Source: Deltaproteobacteria bacterium (lineage in GTDB: Bacteria > Desulfobacterota > DSM-4660 > Desulfatiglandales > HGW-15). From it: a DNA stretch of 39,798 nt. Made by a program: the position numbers and the translations under genes. Under the pieces are notes generated by a model. It was not told where the DNA came from. It did no database searches and saw only the letters and a program-made list of their open reading frames with translations. Positions within the stretch are counted from its first letter, which is position 1, and each line of letters starts with the position of its first letter. This document shows, in pieces, positions 31,425 to 39,798 of this stretch. The DNA lies in the NCBI GenBank assembly GCA_019308985.1, contig JAFDHB010000033.1:1-39798 (forward strand), given 5' to 3'.

Positions 31425-32453
31425 TTGAAGGAGCTTCCTGTAATCGGGATTACCATGGGCGATCCTTCGGGCGTAGGGCCTGAGATCATTTGCAAGGCCC
31501 TTGCTGACAAGGCAATCTACGATTTGTGCTTGCCCCTGGTTCTGGGGGACCCTGGAGCTCTGCGCCTTGCAAGCGCGAGAAGTGATAGGGTAGCGATCAA
31601 CGAAATTTCCGCGGTCGGGGAGGCCAGGCGAAAGCCCGGGGTGATCGACCTTTTTTCCCTCTCCCGGCTCGGGAATGACCAGATGGAGCCCGGACGACCC
31701 ACCTTGGAAGGGGGCAGGGCAATGGTCAAGTACATAACCCGGGCCGTTGAAATGGCCCGAAAGGGAGAGCTGGATGCCATGGTAACCTGTCCAATCAACA
31801 AGGCATTGATGCACCGGGTAGGGTTTGACTTTGAAGGGCACACCCAGCTCATCGCCCATCTCACCAACACGGAGGACTATGTGATGATGCTGGCAGGGGA
31901 ACGCCTCAGGGTGTCCCTTGTGACCATCCACTGCTCGCTCCAGGAGGTAGCATCTCGCCTAGATGAAGGCGCCATTTACAGAACCATTGTCATCACCGAC
32001 GAGGCCTTGAAAAAAGATTTTGCCCTTGAAAATCCACACCTGGGAGTGGCTGCACTGAACCCCCATGCAGGGGAATCGGGTCTCTTCGGGCATGAGGAAG
32101 AAGGAATCATTAGGCCAGCCTTGGAAAAGGCCAGGTCCCAGGGAATATGGGCTGATGGCCCTTTCCCCGCAGACACCCTCTTCCATAGGGCCGCGCAGGG
32201 TGAGTTTGACGCGGTAGTGGCCATGTACCACGACCAGGGGTTGATCCCCCTGAAGCTCATCCACTTTTCAGACGCGGTGAACATCACCCTTGGGCTTCCC
32301 ATCATAAGGACCTCTGTGGATCACGGCACCGCCTACGACATTGCAGGCAAAGGGGTTGCAGACCCCTCGAGCCTGAAGGCAGCCATCAGGTTGGCCGCCT
32401 TCATTGCAAAGAACAGGAAAGAGAATAACCCGCATGACAATTATGGCAAGTGA
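31425..32453 (+). CDS. pdxA: 4-hydroxythreonine-4-phosphate dehydrogenase
   Basis: Oxidises 4-phosphohydroxythreonine in the DXP-dependent vitamin B6 pathway; it works as a metal-dependent homodimer. The start [14 protein letters not shown] is diagnostic. Metal-ligand histidines are in [15 protein letters not shown] and [10 protein letters not shown]. Length is 342 residues, slightly over the usual 330. The TTG at 31425 follows GGAGGAG by six bases. It overlaps uvrA by 20 bases. PdxA2-type paralogues act in other pathways, but this sequence has no clear feature of those. Confidence 0.95.
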   Translation: MKELPVIGITMGDPSGVGPEIICKALADKAIYDLCLPLVLGDPGALRLASARSDRVAINEISAVGEARRKPGVIDLFSLSRLGNDQMEPGRPTLEGGRAMVKYITRAVEMARKGELDAMVTCPINKALMHRVGFDFEGHTQLIAHLTNTEDYVMMLAGERLRVSLVTIHCSLQEVASRLDEGAIYRTIVITDEALKKDFALENPHLGVAALNPHAGESGLFGHEEEGIIRPALEKARSQGIWADGPFPADTLFHRAAQGEFDAVVAMYHDQGLIPLKLIHFSDAVNITLGLPIIRTSVDHGTAYDIAGKGVADPSSLKAAIRLAAFIAKNRKENNPHDNYGK

Positions 32454-35307
32454 CCATATCAAGATAAGGGGAGCGAGGGAGCACAACCTCAAGGATATAT
32501 CCATCGATATACCGCGAAACCGGCTTATCGTGATCACGGGCCTTTCGGGATCGGGAAAGTCTTCCCTTGCCTTTGATACCATATATGCCGAGGGGCAGCG
32601 CAGGTACGTCGAATCCCTTTCTGCCTATGCCCGCCAGTTTCTGGAGCAAATGGACAAGCCGGACGTGGATTCCATCGAGGGTCTTTCCCCGGCCATTTCC
32701 ATACAGCAGAGAGCCACCGGCAAGAACCCCAGGTCCACTGTGGGGACCGTTACCGAGATATACGACTACCTGAGGTTGCTATATGCCAGGATCGGTCACC
32801 CCCATTGCCCGGAATGCGGTCTAGAGATTACATCCCAGACCACACAGCAGATAGTCGATCAGGTCATGGCCATGCCCGCGGGCACCAGGTTGCGGATCCT
32901 GGCCCCCCTCGTCTCGGGCAAGAAAGGGGAGCACGCACAAATAATCCAGAAGCTGAGAAGGGACGGCTTTACAAGGATAAAGGTGGACGGTCGAGAGAGG
33001 TTGCTCGAGGAAGAAATCATGCTGGAGAAGAACAAGAAACATGATATCAGCGTTGTCGTGGACCGCCTTGTCATCAAGGAGGGGATGAGGGGCAGGTTGA
33101 CGGATTCCATGGAACTCTGCCTCAACCTCTCGGGAGGAAAGGCCGTGGTTGACGTGGTGGGATCAGGCGAAATCCTGTTCAACCAAAGGGCCGCATGTGC
33201 CAAGTGCGGAATAGGCATACCCCAGCTCACTCCTCAGATGTTTTCCTTCAACAGCCCCCACGGTGCGTGCCCTGATTGCGGCGGCCTCGGGGAGAAGAGA
33301 TTCTTTGACCCGGAGCTGATTGTCCCTGATCCGAGCCTCTCCCTTCGGGAGGGCGCCATAGCCCCCTGGGCAAAACGCAACAGCATCTACTTTTTCCAGA
33401 TGCTTGATTCTATTTGCCGGCACTACGGTATCGACATATACACGCCCTTCAAGGATATCCCAAAGGCGGTCCAGAAGGTGATTCTCTACGGGTCAGGGAA
33501 AGAAGAGATCGGATTCCATTATGAGAAGGATGACAGGCGCCATTTCTATAGACGCCCCTTTGAAGGAGTAATACCCAACCTGGAAAGGAGGTACCATGAG
33601 ACACATTCCTATCAGGTCCGTGAAGAACTGGAAACTTACATAAGCCTGAGACAATGCCCTTCCTGTAACGGGACGCGCCTCAAACCTGCCAGCCTTGCCG
33701 TAAAGGTCGGCGGCATGGCCATAAACAAGGTGGCCGCCCTTCCCATCGGCAGGGCGCTGGAATTTCTTACAGGCCTTCCCCTTGACACCAGGGAAGAAAA
33801 GATAGCCGAGAGGATCATGAAAGAACTGACGAACCGTCTGAGCTTTTTGATAAAGGTGGGGCTTGATTACCTCACGCTGGACAGGCCCTCTTCAACCCTT
33901 TCGGGGGGGGAAGACCAGAGGATCCGCCTTGCGACCCAGATCAGCTCCTCCCTTGCCGGTGTCCTTTACGTCCTGGACGAGCCGAGCATAGGGCTCCACC
34001 AGAGGGATAACCAGCTCCTTCTCGACAACCTGAGGCACTTGCAACGTCTTGGAAACACGGTGATTGTGGTCGAGCATGACCCTGAGACAATCCTTTCATC
34101 GGACTTCGTCATCGACATGGGCCCGGGCGCCGGACTCCAGGGCGGACATGTGGTGTTTCAAGGGCCCCCTTCAGAGCTCCTCAAGGACAAGGAGTCCCTG
34201 ACAGGGCGTTACCTGTCAGGTGACTTGAGAATACCTGTTCCCAGAAACAGGAGAAAAGGCTGGAACAAGCTCGTCATAGAAGGCGCCCAACACAACAACC
34301 TCAAAGAGATCAACGTGGAGATACCTCTGGGGACACTGACGTGTATCACAGGTGTCTCAGGGTCCGGAAAGAGCAGCCTCGTGAATGAGACCCTGTATCC
34401 CCGCCTGGCCCAGCGTCTCTACGGCGCAAGGCTCAAAGCAGGCAAGGTAAAGGCCATCAGGGGCGCACATTTTATTGACAAGGTCATAAACATCGACCAG
34501 AGTCCCATAGGCAGGACTCCTCGTTCCAACCCCGCAACCTATACCGGGGTATTTACCCCAATCAGGGACCTCTTTTCCATGTTGCCCGAATCCAGGGTCA
34601 GGGGATACAAACAGGGCCGGTTCAGTTTCAACGTCAGGGGTGGGAGGTGCGAGTCCTGTAACGGTGACGGGCTTATCAGGATAGAGATGCACTTTCTTCC
34701 AGATGTCTATGTCACCTGCGAATCCTGCAGCGGCCTCAGGTTCAACAGGGACACCCTGGAGATCCGCTACAAGGGATACAATATTGCAGATATCTTGGAT
34801 ATGACCGTAAACGAGGCCTTTGTCTTCTTTGAAAACATCCCCAGCATCAGGAACAAGTTGAAGACCCTCGTGGATGTGGGCTTGGGATATATCAAGCTTG
34901 GTCAGCCGGCTCCCACCCTGTCGGGGGGTGAAGCGCAAAGGATCAAGCTCTCAAGGGAATTGAGCAAGAGGGGAACGGGAAAGACCCTCTACCTGCTCGA
35001 TGAGCCTACTACCGGTCTTCACTTTGCCGACGTGCAGAAACTCCTTCAGGTCCTCAACCATCTAGTGGATCTGAACAATACGGTGGTTGTTATTGAGCAT
35101 AACCTGGAGGTGATCAAGACGGCAGACTATGTGATCGACTTAGGCCCGGAAGGAGGTGAAAGAGGCGGATACCTTGTTTGTGCGGGGACACCCGAAGAGG
35201 TCGCTCAAATGCCCCAATCCTACACAGGACGTTTCCTGAAGGAGATCCTTACAGCTCCGAATCCTCTTTTCCTAGATGATAGGCCAAGTTGTCGAGGGAG
35301 ACGCTGA
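32434..35307 (+). CDS. uvrA: Excinuclease ABC subunit A
   Basis: The DNA-damage sensor of nucleotide excision repair, a 957-residue ABC ATPase dimer. The first Walker A is [10 protein letters not shown], the second [10 protein letters not shown]. Zinc modules are CAKC...CPDC (residues about 250-285) and CESC...CESC (about 735-775). Signature two reads [11 protein letters not shown]; signature one reads [11 protein letters not shown], with Asp in place of the usual Ala. The ATG at 32434 overlaps pdxA; the ATG at 32443 (MASDHIKI) is the alternative. The last 19 codons extend across the 3' end of rex, a convergent overlap of 59 bases. Confidence 0.96.
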   Translation: MTIMASDHIKIRGAREHNLKDISIDIPRNRLIVITGLSGSGKSSLAFDTIYAEGQRRYVESLSAYARQFLEQMDKPDVDSIEGLSPAISIQQRATGKNPRSTVGTVTEIYDYLRLLYARIGHPHCPECGLEITSQTTQQIVDQVMAMPAGTRLRILAPLVSGKKGEHAQIIQKLRRDGFTRIKVDGRERLLEEEIMLEKNKKHDISVVVDRLVIKEGMRGRLTDSMELCLNLSGGKAVVDVVGSGEILFNQRAACAKCGIGIPQLTPQMFSFNSPHGACPDCGGLGEKRFFDPELIVPDPSLSLREGAIAPWAKRNSIYFFQMLDSICRHYGIDIYTPFKDIPKAVQKVILYGSGKEEIGFHYEKDDRRHFYRRPFEGVIPNLERRYHETHSYQVREELETYISLRQCPSCNGTRLKPASLAVKVGGMAINKVAALPIGRALEFLTGLPLDTREEKIAERIMKELTNRLSFLIKVGLDYLTLDRPSSTLSGGEDQRIRLATQISSSLAGVLYVLDEPSIGLHQRDNQLLLDNLRHLQRLGNTVIVVEHDPETILSSDFVIDMGPGAGLQGGHVVFQGPPSELLKDKESLTGRYLSGDLRIPVPRNRRKGWNKLVIEGAQHNNLKEINVEIPLGTLTCITGVSGSGKSSLVNETLYPRLAQRLYGARLKAGKVKAIRGAHFIDKVINIDQSPIGRTPRSNPATYTGVFTPIRDLFSMLPESRVRGYKQGRFSFNVRGGRCESCNGDGLIRIEMHFLPDVYVTCESCSGLRFNRDTLEIRYKGYNIADILDMTVNEAFVFFENIPSIRNKLKTLVDVGLGYIKLGQPAPTLSGGEAQRIKLSRELSKRGTGKTLYLLDEPTTGLHFADVQKLLQVLNHLVDLNNTVVVIEHNLEVIKTADYVIDLGPEGGERGGYLVCAGTPEEVAQMPQSYTGRFLKEILTAPNPLFLDDRPSCRGRR

Positions 35308-35893
35308 AATCCACGTTTTCTACGAGGCAACATTCAGGACGTCTTACCTGAATCGGCGCGAAGTTCAAGATGGCCTTGATCCCCGACTCTGTCAGCAGGT
35401 CTGCGGTTGCCTGTGCGGCCTTTGGAGGTGTCGCAATAACTCCTATCTCTATGCCCAACTCCTCCGTCAGTTCAGGAATCCTTGTCGTCGGCTCTATGAT
35501 ATGGCCTGTGGGCAGGCGTTGTCCTACTTTTCTCGGATCCTTATCAAAGGCTGCAACAAATATGTAGCCCCTCTTCTTGAAATTCTCATGCCCTATCAGC
35601 GCCATTCCCAGGTTACCAAGGCCCACGATGCAGAGCTTCCACTCCTTGTCTGATGCCAGGATCCTCTCTATTTCCCTGAGCAACTCCCTTACATCGTAAC
35701 CTATCCCCCGGACCCCGAATTCGCCGAAGTATGAGAGATCCTTCCGCACTTGGGCAGGGTTTACCTTGCAGAGCCGCGCCAGTTTTTCCGAGGAGACCAC
35801 CCGAACCCCCTCCTCCAGCAACTTCTCCAGGGGCCTGGAATACTGGGAGATTCTGTTTATGGTGGCATCGGGTATTTTTATTCCCTTTATCAT
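35249..35893 (-). CDS. rex: Redox-sensing transcriptional repressor Rex
   Basis: A 214-residue repressor that leaves DNA when NADH rises. The N-terminal winged helix (residues about 1-75: [20 protein letters not shown], then [20 protein letters not shown]) and the Rossmann domain ([14 protein letters not shown]) with the [13 protein letters not shown] block are typical. The ATG at 35893 fits the family start; a longer frame to 35938 exists but contains the operator. A TTGTG-N8-CACAT box lies 18 bases upstream, suggesting autoregulation. Rex in such anaerobes commonly controls energy metabolism genes; the atp operon is next to it on the same strand, upstream. Confidence 0.95.
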   Translation of the reverse strand: MIKGIKIPDATINRISQYSRPLEKLLEEGVRVVSSEKLARLCKVNPAQVRKDLSYFGEFGVRGIGYDVRELLREIERILASDKEWKLCIVGLGNLGMALIGHENFKKRGYIFVAAFDKDPRKVGQRLPTGHIIEPTTRIPELTEELGIEIGVIATPPKAAQATADLLTESGIKAILNFAPIQVRRPECCLVENVDFSVSLDNLAYHLGKEDSEL

Positions 35894-35910
35894 TGGGCAC
35901 AAGAAAAATA

Positions 35911-35928
35911 TTGTGAATATTTGCACAT
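35911..35928 (-). promoter_or_regulatory. Rex operator (ROP) upstream of rex
   Basis: TTGTG-AATATTTG-CACAT at 35911-35928 matches the Rex consensus TTGTG-N8-CACAA at nine of ten half-site positions. It lies 18-35 bases before the rex ATG, so binding would repress rex itself. It could also affect a gene reading the other way, but none starts there. Confidence 0.75.
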
Positions 35929-35985
35929 AGCCTATCAAAAAAAGGGAGGAAATCCAAGAAAAGGATTACCTCCCCTTTTTCAGGC

Positions 35986-36351
35986 TTACCCTCCGAGGCT
36001 TTTCATCACTGCCTCAAGGCTTGGTATCTTGAACACCATCATCAGGGATATCAACAGGGCATAGATACACAGAGACTCGATCAGAGCAAGGCCGATAATC
36101 ATGGTAGTCATGATCCTGCCCCCTGCCTCCGGGTTCCTAGCCGTCCCCTGAAGCGCGCCATTGATGGCGTTTCCCATGGCAAGCCCGGTCCCCAAGGCAG
36201 CCACCCCGATCCCGAATCCGCAGGCAATAGCGATAGCAAAATAGATCCACATGCTTGCAGCCTTTGCGGAACCATCCTCCGCTGATGCCATGGAGACCAT
36301 CCCGAGAACGAGCAAGAACGTTAACATTCCAACAACAGCTTTCTTCGACAT
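35986..36351 (-). CDS. atpE: ATP synthase F0 subunit c with N-terminal leader
   Basis: A 121-residue proteolipid. After a hydrophobic leader ending ASAEDGSAKA (residues about 1-30), two helices follow: GFGIGVAALGTGLAMGNAIN with a polar loop ARNPEAGG, and IGLALIESLCIYALLISLMM with the ion-binding Glu. The leader makes it longer than the 75-90 residues usual for this subunit. Of the residues that bind sodium in Ilyobacter, the Gln is replaced by Met and the Thr after the Ser by Leu, so protons are the likelier ion, while Glu-Ser and Tyr are kept. The ATG at 36351 follows GGGAGG. It is the last gene of the F0 set. Confidence 0.93.
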   Translation of the reverse strand: MSKKAVVGMLTFLLVLGMVSMASAEDGSAKAASMWIYFAIAIACGFGIGVAALGTGLAMGNAINGALQGTARNPEAGGRIMTTMIIGLALIESLCIYALLISLMMVFKIPSLEAVMKSLGG

Positions 36352-36394
36352 GTTTACCTCCCTTCTTCCTAGATTTGGCCTTCTTCCAATACTT

Positions 36395-36520
36395 GATGGC
36401 TTCGCAAAAAGCCCAATTTCTGCGTTGCGCTTCATCTCGTTGTGACTGCGGCGTACGCTCAGTACGCCTCATCACACGAGATTCGCGCGCCTTGAACTTG
36501 AACCTTTTTGCTTTGCCATC
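36395..36520 (-). repeat. Dispersed repeat B, copy 1, between atpB and atpE
   Basis: In reverse complement it begins GATGGCAAAGCAAAAAGG and contains CAAGGCGCGCGAATCTCG, TGATGAGGCGTACTGAG and GTACGCCGCAGTCACAAC; the ends are inverted GATGG...CCATC. A similar sequence in the opposite orientation is at 39514-39640. The centre folds as GCGTAC-N5-GTACGC. It lies between the atpB stop and the atpE ribosome binding site. Confidence 0.75.
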
Positions 36521-36637
36521 CTGAGGTTGACTTATTAGCAGTTAACCAACACTTTTCTTTGTTGCTCGGAAGCCCTTGGAAAAAACAGTTTTTCGAGACT
36601 CCAATGGGCATCCACTCGGATCGCTGACGTCTTTCCC

Positions 36638-37327
36638 CTAATGGGCTTCCTCCATGGCCCCTGCAAAGTATACTATGGACAAGAGCATGAAGACCACGGC
36701 CTGAATAAAGCTCACCAGGATACCCAGGAAAAGGATGGGCAGGGGCGCCAGGTACAACCCCGCAAGCGCAAAAAGGATACCCAACACCTTTTCCTTGCCG
36801 AAAATATTCCCGAATAGTCGGATGCTCAAAGACATGACCCTGGCAAGGTGCCCGATCAGCTCAATGACGAACATCAAGGGTGCCATTGCCCAAACTGGTC
36901 CCAGAAAGTGTTTGATATACTTTACCCCGTGAAACCTCACCCCGATATAGTGAGTCAGGATAAAGGTCAAAATGGCCATTGACAAGGTGGTATTAACATT
37001 GGCGGTCGGGGAAAAGAAGCCCGGCACCAGCCCCAAGAGGTTGGACAGGAGAATATAGAAAAAGATCGTCGCTATATAGGGGAAAAAGGCTCTTCCCTCC
37101 GGCCCGGTAATCTCAACCATGAAGTTCTCCAGGCCGTCAACTGCCATTTCAACAATGTTCTGCCGCCCTCTGGGAATCATTTGAATCCCCTTGGTGAGCA
37201 AGAGGGCGATGATAATCAGGATCAACATTACGAACCAGGAATGAATCACGTGGGTATTCTCATGGGCAAAGTGTCCAAGCCCCAGTTTGCTCAAGATTTC
37301 AACCAAGAGATAGTAATGATGTTCCAT
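36638..37327 (-). CDS. atpB: ATP synthase F0 subunit a
   Basis: A 229-residue membrane protein with five or six helices. The functional arginine is in the fourth-helix stretch LARVMSLSIRLFGNIFG, the family's best signature, with the Asn and Gly of FGNIFG conserved. It forms the ion channel against the c-ring. The C-terminal LLSIVYFAGAMEEAH has a Glu-rich end. The gap to atpI is 4 bases, so it is cotranslated; a 286-bp gap with repeat B separates it from atpE. Confidence 0.96.
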   Translation of the reverse strand: MEHHYYLLVEILSKLGLGHFAHENTHVIHSWFVMLILIIIALLLTKGIQMIPRGRQNIVEMAVDGLENFMVEITGPEGRAFFPYIATIFFYILLSNLLGLVPGFFSPTANVNTTLSMAILTFILTHYIGVRFHGVKYIKHFLGPVWAMAPLMFVIELIGHLARVMSLSIRLFGNIFGKEKVLGILFALAGLYLAPLPILFLGILVSFIQAVVFMLLSIVYFAGAMEEAH

Positions 37328-37331
37328 ACCT

Positions 37332-37733
37332 CTAGCTAGCCTCCCCGGTGGTTGTTTTCAACGCGTTAGTAATTCCGAAACTGATTATGCCTATGACCAC
37401 GGTCGAAAGTCCTATGACCAGCCCGATTGGGTCTGTCCTCCCGCTCTTGAGAAGCAGATATATGGCGATACCAAGGCCCAAGAGACGAAAATAGAACTTG
37501 ACCAAAAGGGCTGTTTTTCTTCCCTCAGTCTCCTGGGTCGGAAAGGTCTTTGTGATAGTATTCTGCAACAGACCAAAATTTGCAATGCTTACCAGACCCC
37601 CCGCCATGATGCCCAAGGTAAATCGATCGCCAAGGAAAAAAAACCCTGCCAGGGACAAAAAGAGCAAAATGATCCAATTCCGTTTAGTCAAATTAGCATA
37701 AATTATGTTCCAGTCCATAGAGATTGTGTGCAT
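37332..37733 (-). CDS. atpI: ATP synthase subunit I-like protein
   Basis: A 133-residue membrane protein with four hydrophobic segments (WIILLFLSLAGFFFLGDRF, LGIMAGGLVSIANFGLL, YFRLLGLGIAIYLLL, LVIGLSTVVIGIISFGI). This is the pattern of the AtpI chaperone that helps to assemble the c-ring. The ATG at 37733 overlaps the stop of the preceding gene (TGATG). A TTG one codon earlier is also in frame. Confidence 0.85.
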   Translation of the reverse strand: MHTISMDWNIIYANLTKRNWIILLFLSLAGFFFLGDRFTLGIMAGGLVSIANFGLLQNTITKTFPTQETEGRKTALLVKFYFRLLGLGIAIYLLLKSGRTDPIGLVIGLSTVVIGIISFGITNALKTTTGEAS

Positions 37734-37951
37734 CAAAGATTCTTGACTTTCTTGTACATAATGTACAGGTTCTTGAACGCTGCTGCTATCCCGCAGCCCA
37801 GTAAAACAAAAAAGAGCCAGGGGTGAGTCCCCAGCTTCTTGTCCAAATAATGCCCTGCCAGAGCCCCTATACCTATGGAAAGAGCCATTGCCAACCCCGT
37901 GGTACTTAAGTACCCCAGGGTCCTAATAAGCCTCTTGGTTTCATCATCCAT
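37733..37951 (-). CDS. AtpZ/AtpI-like small membrane protein
   Basis: A 72-residue protein with two helices (GLAMALSIGIGALAGHYLDKK and HPWLFFVLLGCGIAAAFKNLY); GHYLDKKLGTHPW is the AtpZ/DUF1049-type signature of the first gene of many F0 operons. Studied AtpZ proteins with AtpI bind magnesium or calcium. The ATG at 37951 is taken; a TTG at 37972 is in frame. It shares one base with atpI. F1 genes are not in the window, matching the split ATP synthase operons of this phylum. Confidence 0.85.
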   Translation of the reverse strand: MDDETKRLIRTLGYLSTTGLAMALSIGIGALAGHYLDKKLGTHPWLFFVLLGCGIAAAFKNLYIMYKKVKNL

Positions 37952-38161
37952 TAAGTATATAAAATGCCTCAAGTCCGGCTTGTCTCTATCACAGGTGATT
38001 CTTCAAAGTCAATAAAAATCTCCCCGCAAACCGCCACCGTGTTCACAAACCCAACAGTCTGAAATTGCGGATCAAATCCCATTGTCTCCAGGAAGGTTCA
38101 AGATTCCGCGGCCCCTGAACCCGTGCGGCCGGCACGCAGATTTGGAAGGATGTCTTTCAGG

Positions 38162-39451
38162 CTATTTGCCAAGGGACGAAAGGCTCCTTTTTGCGCAATC
38201 AATGGTCTTGTGTATGTGCTCTTCTTCATGGGCGGTGGAAACAAACCATGCCTCGAAGGGCGATGGCGCCAGGTAGATCCCCTGATCCAGCATCCTGGAG
38301 TAAAACCTACGAAAAACTTCCCTATTGCTTGCGCTGGCTGACTCGAAATCCGTAACCGGTTCACGGGTGAAAAACAGGGTTCCCATGGACCCTACCCTGT
38401 TTACTACCGCGTCAACCCCTGCTGATGACGCGGCTTCTTTCAGACCTCTGAAGAGCAATTCACCTTTCTTCTCCAGTTCTTCATATATACTGCCTTGCCT
38501 CAGAATTTTCAGGGTGGCCAGGCCTGCCGCCATTGCAAGGGGATTACCGGAAAGGGTGCCTGCCTGGTAGATGTTGCCTTGGGGCGCCATGTTCTCCATG
38601 ATCTCCCTCTTGCCCCCGTAGGCGCCTACGGGCAACCCCCCGCCTATTATCTTGCCGAGGCATGTAAGATCCGGAGCTATACCATAGAGTTCCTGCGCCC
38701 CGCCAGGCCTGACCCTGAACCCGCTTATCACTTCATCAAAGATGAGCAGGGCCCCGGCGTCACTACACAGCTCGCGCAATCGTCTCAGGAACTCCGGTTT
38801 GGGGACTATGACTCCCATGTTCCCGGGTATTGGCTCCACTATAATGGCGGCCATATCTCGGCCATATTTGTTCATGGCATGCGTTACGGCGTCCAAGTCG
38901 TTGAAAGGCAGTGAGATCGTATGGCCGGCCAGGTCTCTGGGTACACCAGGGCATCCGGGAATTGCAAAGGTGGCGACCCCGGAACCCGCAGAGACCAACA
39001 GGCTGTCCACGTGGCCATGGTAGCAACCTTCGAACTTGATAATCTTCTCTCTCCCGGTATAGCCCCTGGCAAGCCGTATTGCACTCATTGTGGCTTCCGT
39101 ACCGGAGTTCACCATCCTAACCATCTCCACCGAGGGGATCATTTGCTTGATCGTCTCGGCCATTTCCACTTCCAATTCCATTGGAGCACCAAAGCTTGTC
39201 CCTGCTGGAATGGACTGTTTCAGGGCCTCTAGGACTTCTGGATGGCCGTGACCAAGGATCATGGGGCCCCAGGAGCACACGTAGTCAATGTATTGATTTC
39301 CGTCCACGTCTGAAAGTACACACCCCTTCCCTGACTTGATGAAGGGAGGGTCCACTCCCACGGCCTTCCCGGCCCGCACCGGACTGTTGACACCACCCGG
39401 AATCACCTTCCTTGCCCTGTCAAACAAGGCTTTTGATCTTCCTCTTTCCAT
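38162..39451 (-). CDS. hemL: Glutamate-1-semialdehyde 2,1-aminomutase
   Basis: Converts glutamate-1-semialdehyde to 5-aminolevulinate with PLP, the C5 route to heme, siroheme and corrinoids. The 429-residue protein begins SKALFDRARKVIPGGVNSPVRAG, a diagnostic start. LLIFDEVISGFRV carries the PLP-binding Asp, and the Schiff-base lysine is in CLGKIIGGGLPVGAYGG. It is complete: the start ATG at 39451 is 347 bases before the window end. The gap to atpZ (37952-38161) shows no gene, with a possible promoter for the atp operon (TTGACT at 38012-38007, TAGAGA at 37988-37983). Confidence 0.96.
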   Translation of the reverse strand: MERGRSKALFDRARKVIPGGVNSPVRAGKAVGVDPPFIKSGKGCVLSDVDGNQYIDYVCSWGPMILGHGHPEVLEALKQSIPAGTSFGAPMELEVEMAETIKQMIPSVEMVRMVNSGTEATMSAIRLARGYTGREKIIKFEGCYHGHVDSLLVSAGSGVATFAIPGCPGVPRDLAGHTISLPFNDLDAVTHAMNKYGRDMAAIIVEPIPGNMGVIVPKPEFLRRLRELCSDAGALLIFDEVISGFRVRPGGAQELYGIAPDLTCLGKIIGGGLPVGAYGGKREIMENMAPQGNIYQAGTLSGNPLAMAAGLATLKILRQGSIYEELEKKGELLFRGLKEAASSAGVDAVVNRVGSMGTLFFTREPVTDFESASASNREVFRRFYSRMLDQGIYLAPSPFEAWFVSTAHEEEHIHKTIDCAKRSLSSLGK

Positions 39452-39513
39452 AGCCTTCTCCTATCAAAACTCATACACGATCAACTCGCAAAAACGCCAA
39501 ATTAAGAATTAGG

Positions 39514-39640
39514 ATGGTTTCGGAAAAGCTCCAGATGCAAGGCGCGCAAATCTTTAGGAATGAGGCGTACATAGGAGTACGCCGCAGTGATTTACCCCGT
39601 TAAGTAAGTCAAGATTCAGAAACGATGGCGCGGATTATGT
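39514..39640 (+). repeat. Dispersed repeat B, copy 2
   Basis: GATGGTTTCGGAAAAGCTCC start, then CAAGGCGCGCAAATCT, ATGAGGCGTACATAGGAG and TACGCCGCAGTGA; same order as the reverse complement of 36395-36520 with less conserved flanks. It lies in the gap upstream of hemL with repeat A. Confidence 0.7.
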
Positions 39641-39684
39641 CCTAATACGGTTCTGAACCTTTGATTCATCTCCCGAAATACCAC

Positions 39685-39798
39685 ATCACCGACCACCAGT
39701 AAAACTGGTGGTATGAGGAAGGCCCCAAGATGGGGCCAAAGCGTTGCACCCTATTTTCGAGAGATGGAAATTCGAATATCGAAGCACGAAATTCGAAA
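39685..39798 (+). repeat. Dispersed repeat A, copy 2 (cut by window end)
   Basis: 114 bases nearly identical to 10390-10504. Both internal hairpins (CCACCAGT-AAA-ACTGGTGG and GGCCCC-N5-GGGGCC) are perfect here, so this copy appears younger. It continues to the last base of the window, so the true end is unknown. Confidence 0.85.

Overview
The window reads as chromosomal DNA of a Gram-negative anaerobe, most likely a Desulfobacterota (deltaproteobacterial) lineage. Pointers are: kdsB (LPS Kdo activation) and HflKC; the NADH-sensing repressor Rex; a tungsten-type aldehyde:ferredoxin oxidoreductase with polyferredoxin partners; a corrinoid-activator-like ASKHA ATPase; an F0-only ATP synthase operon (atpZ-atpI-atpB-atpE); an AmmeMemoRadiSam operon; and abundant small palindromic repeats between genes. 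This placement is inferred from gene content alone.

Layout. 0-8.3 kb is housekeeping: the 5' end of cmk (-), an HU/IHF gene, a long Bacillus-type SRP RNA, YfiH/DUF152, two zinc ribbons, a QueD-like enzyme and kdsB (+); then hflK-hflC-ACT protein (-), DciA/DUF721 (+), a 216-nt rod-like RNA candidate resembling 6S RNA, and a TrmN6-like methyltransferase (-). 8.4-12.4 kb holds an MtaD/SAH-deaminase-type amidohydrolase, a Moco-carrier-like LOG protein, a repeat-filled gap and a membrane-anchored M23 peptidase.

12.4-17.8 kb is the most distinctive region. An IclR-family regulator diverges from a redox operon: a NarI-like membrane subunit, a 4Fe-4S protein apparently separated from it by a +1 frameshift, a small zinc-ribbon protein, an AOR-family enzyme and a 16-cysteine ferredoxin. 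A MoaD-like protein is convergent with it. The same 16-bp palindrome, GTTCA-N6-TGAAC, lies just downstream of each of three predicted promoters here, which suggests one local IclR circuit controlling both itself and the oxidoreductase. The membrane and FeS subunits would pass electrons between the cytoplasmic AOR and the quinone pool.

17.9-31.3 kb carries the AmrA / spermidine-synthase-like membrane protein / AmrS operon, nth, xth, the metG-ricT-holB-tmk information-processing group and an ASKHA-domain protein. Most larger gaps here hold REP-type hairpins (GTAGGAGC-stem-GCGAT) whose stems vary with matching changes on both arms; long direct repeats built from them flank nth and the ASKHA gene.

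31.4-39.8 kb carries pdxA-uvrA (+), rex with its own operator (-), the F0 operon (-) and hemL (-), ending in two dispersed repeats that also occur elsewhere in the window. No tRNA, rRNA, CRISPR array or transposase gene was seen.
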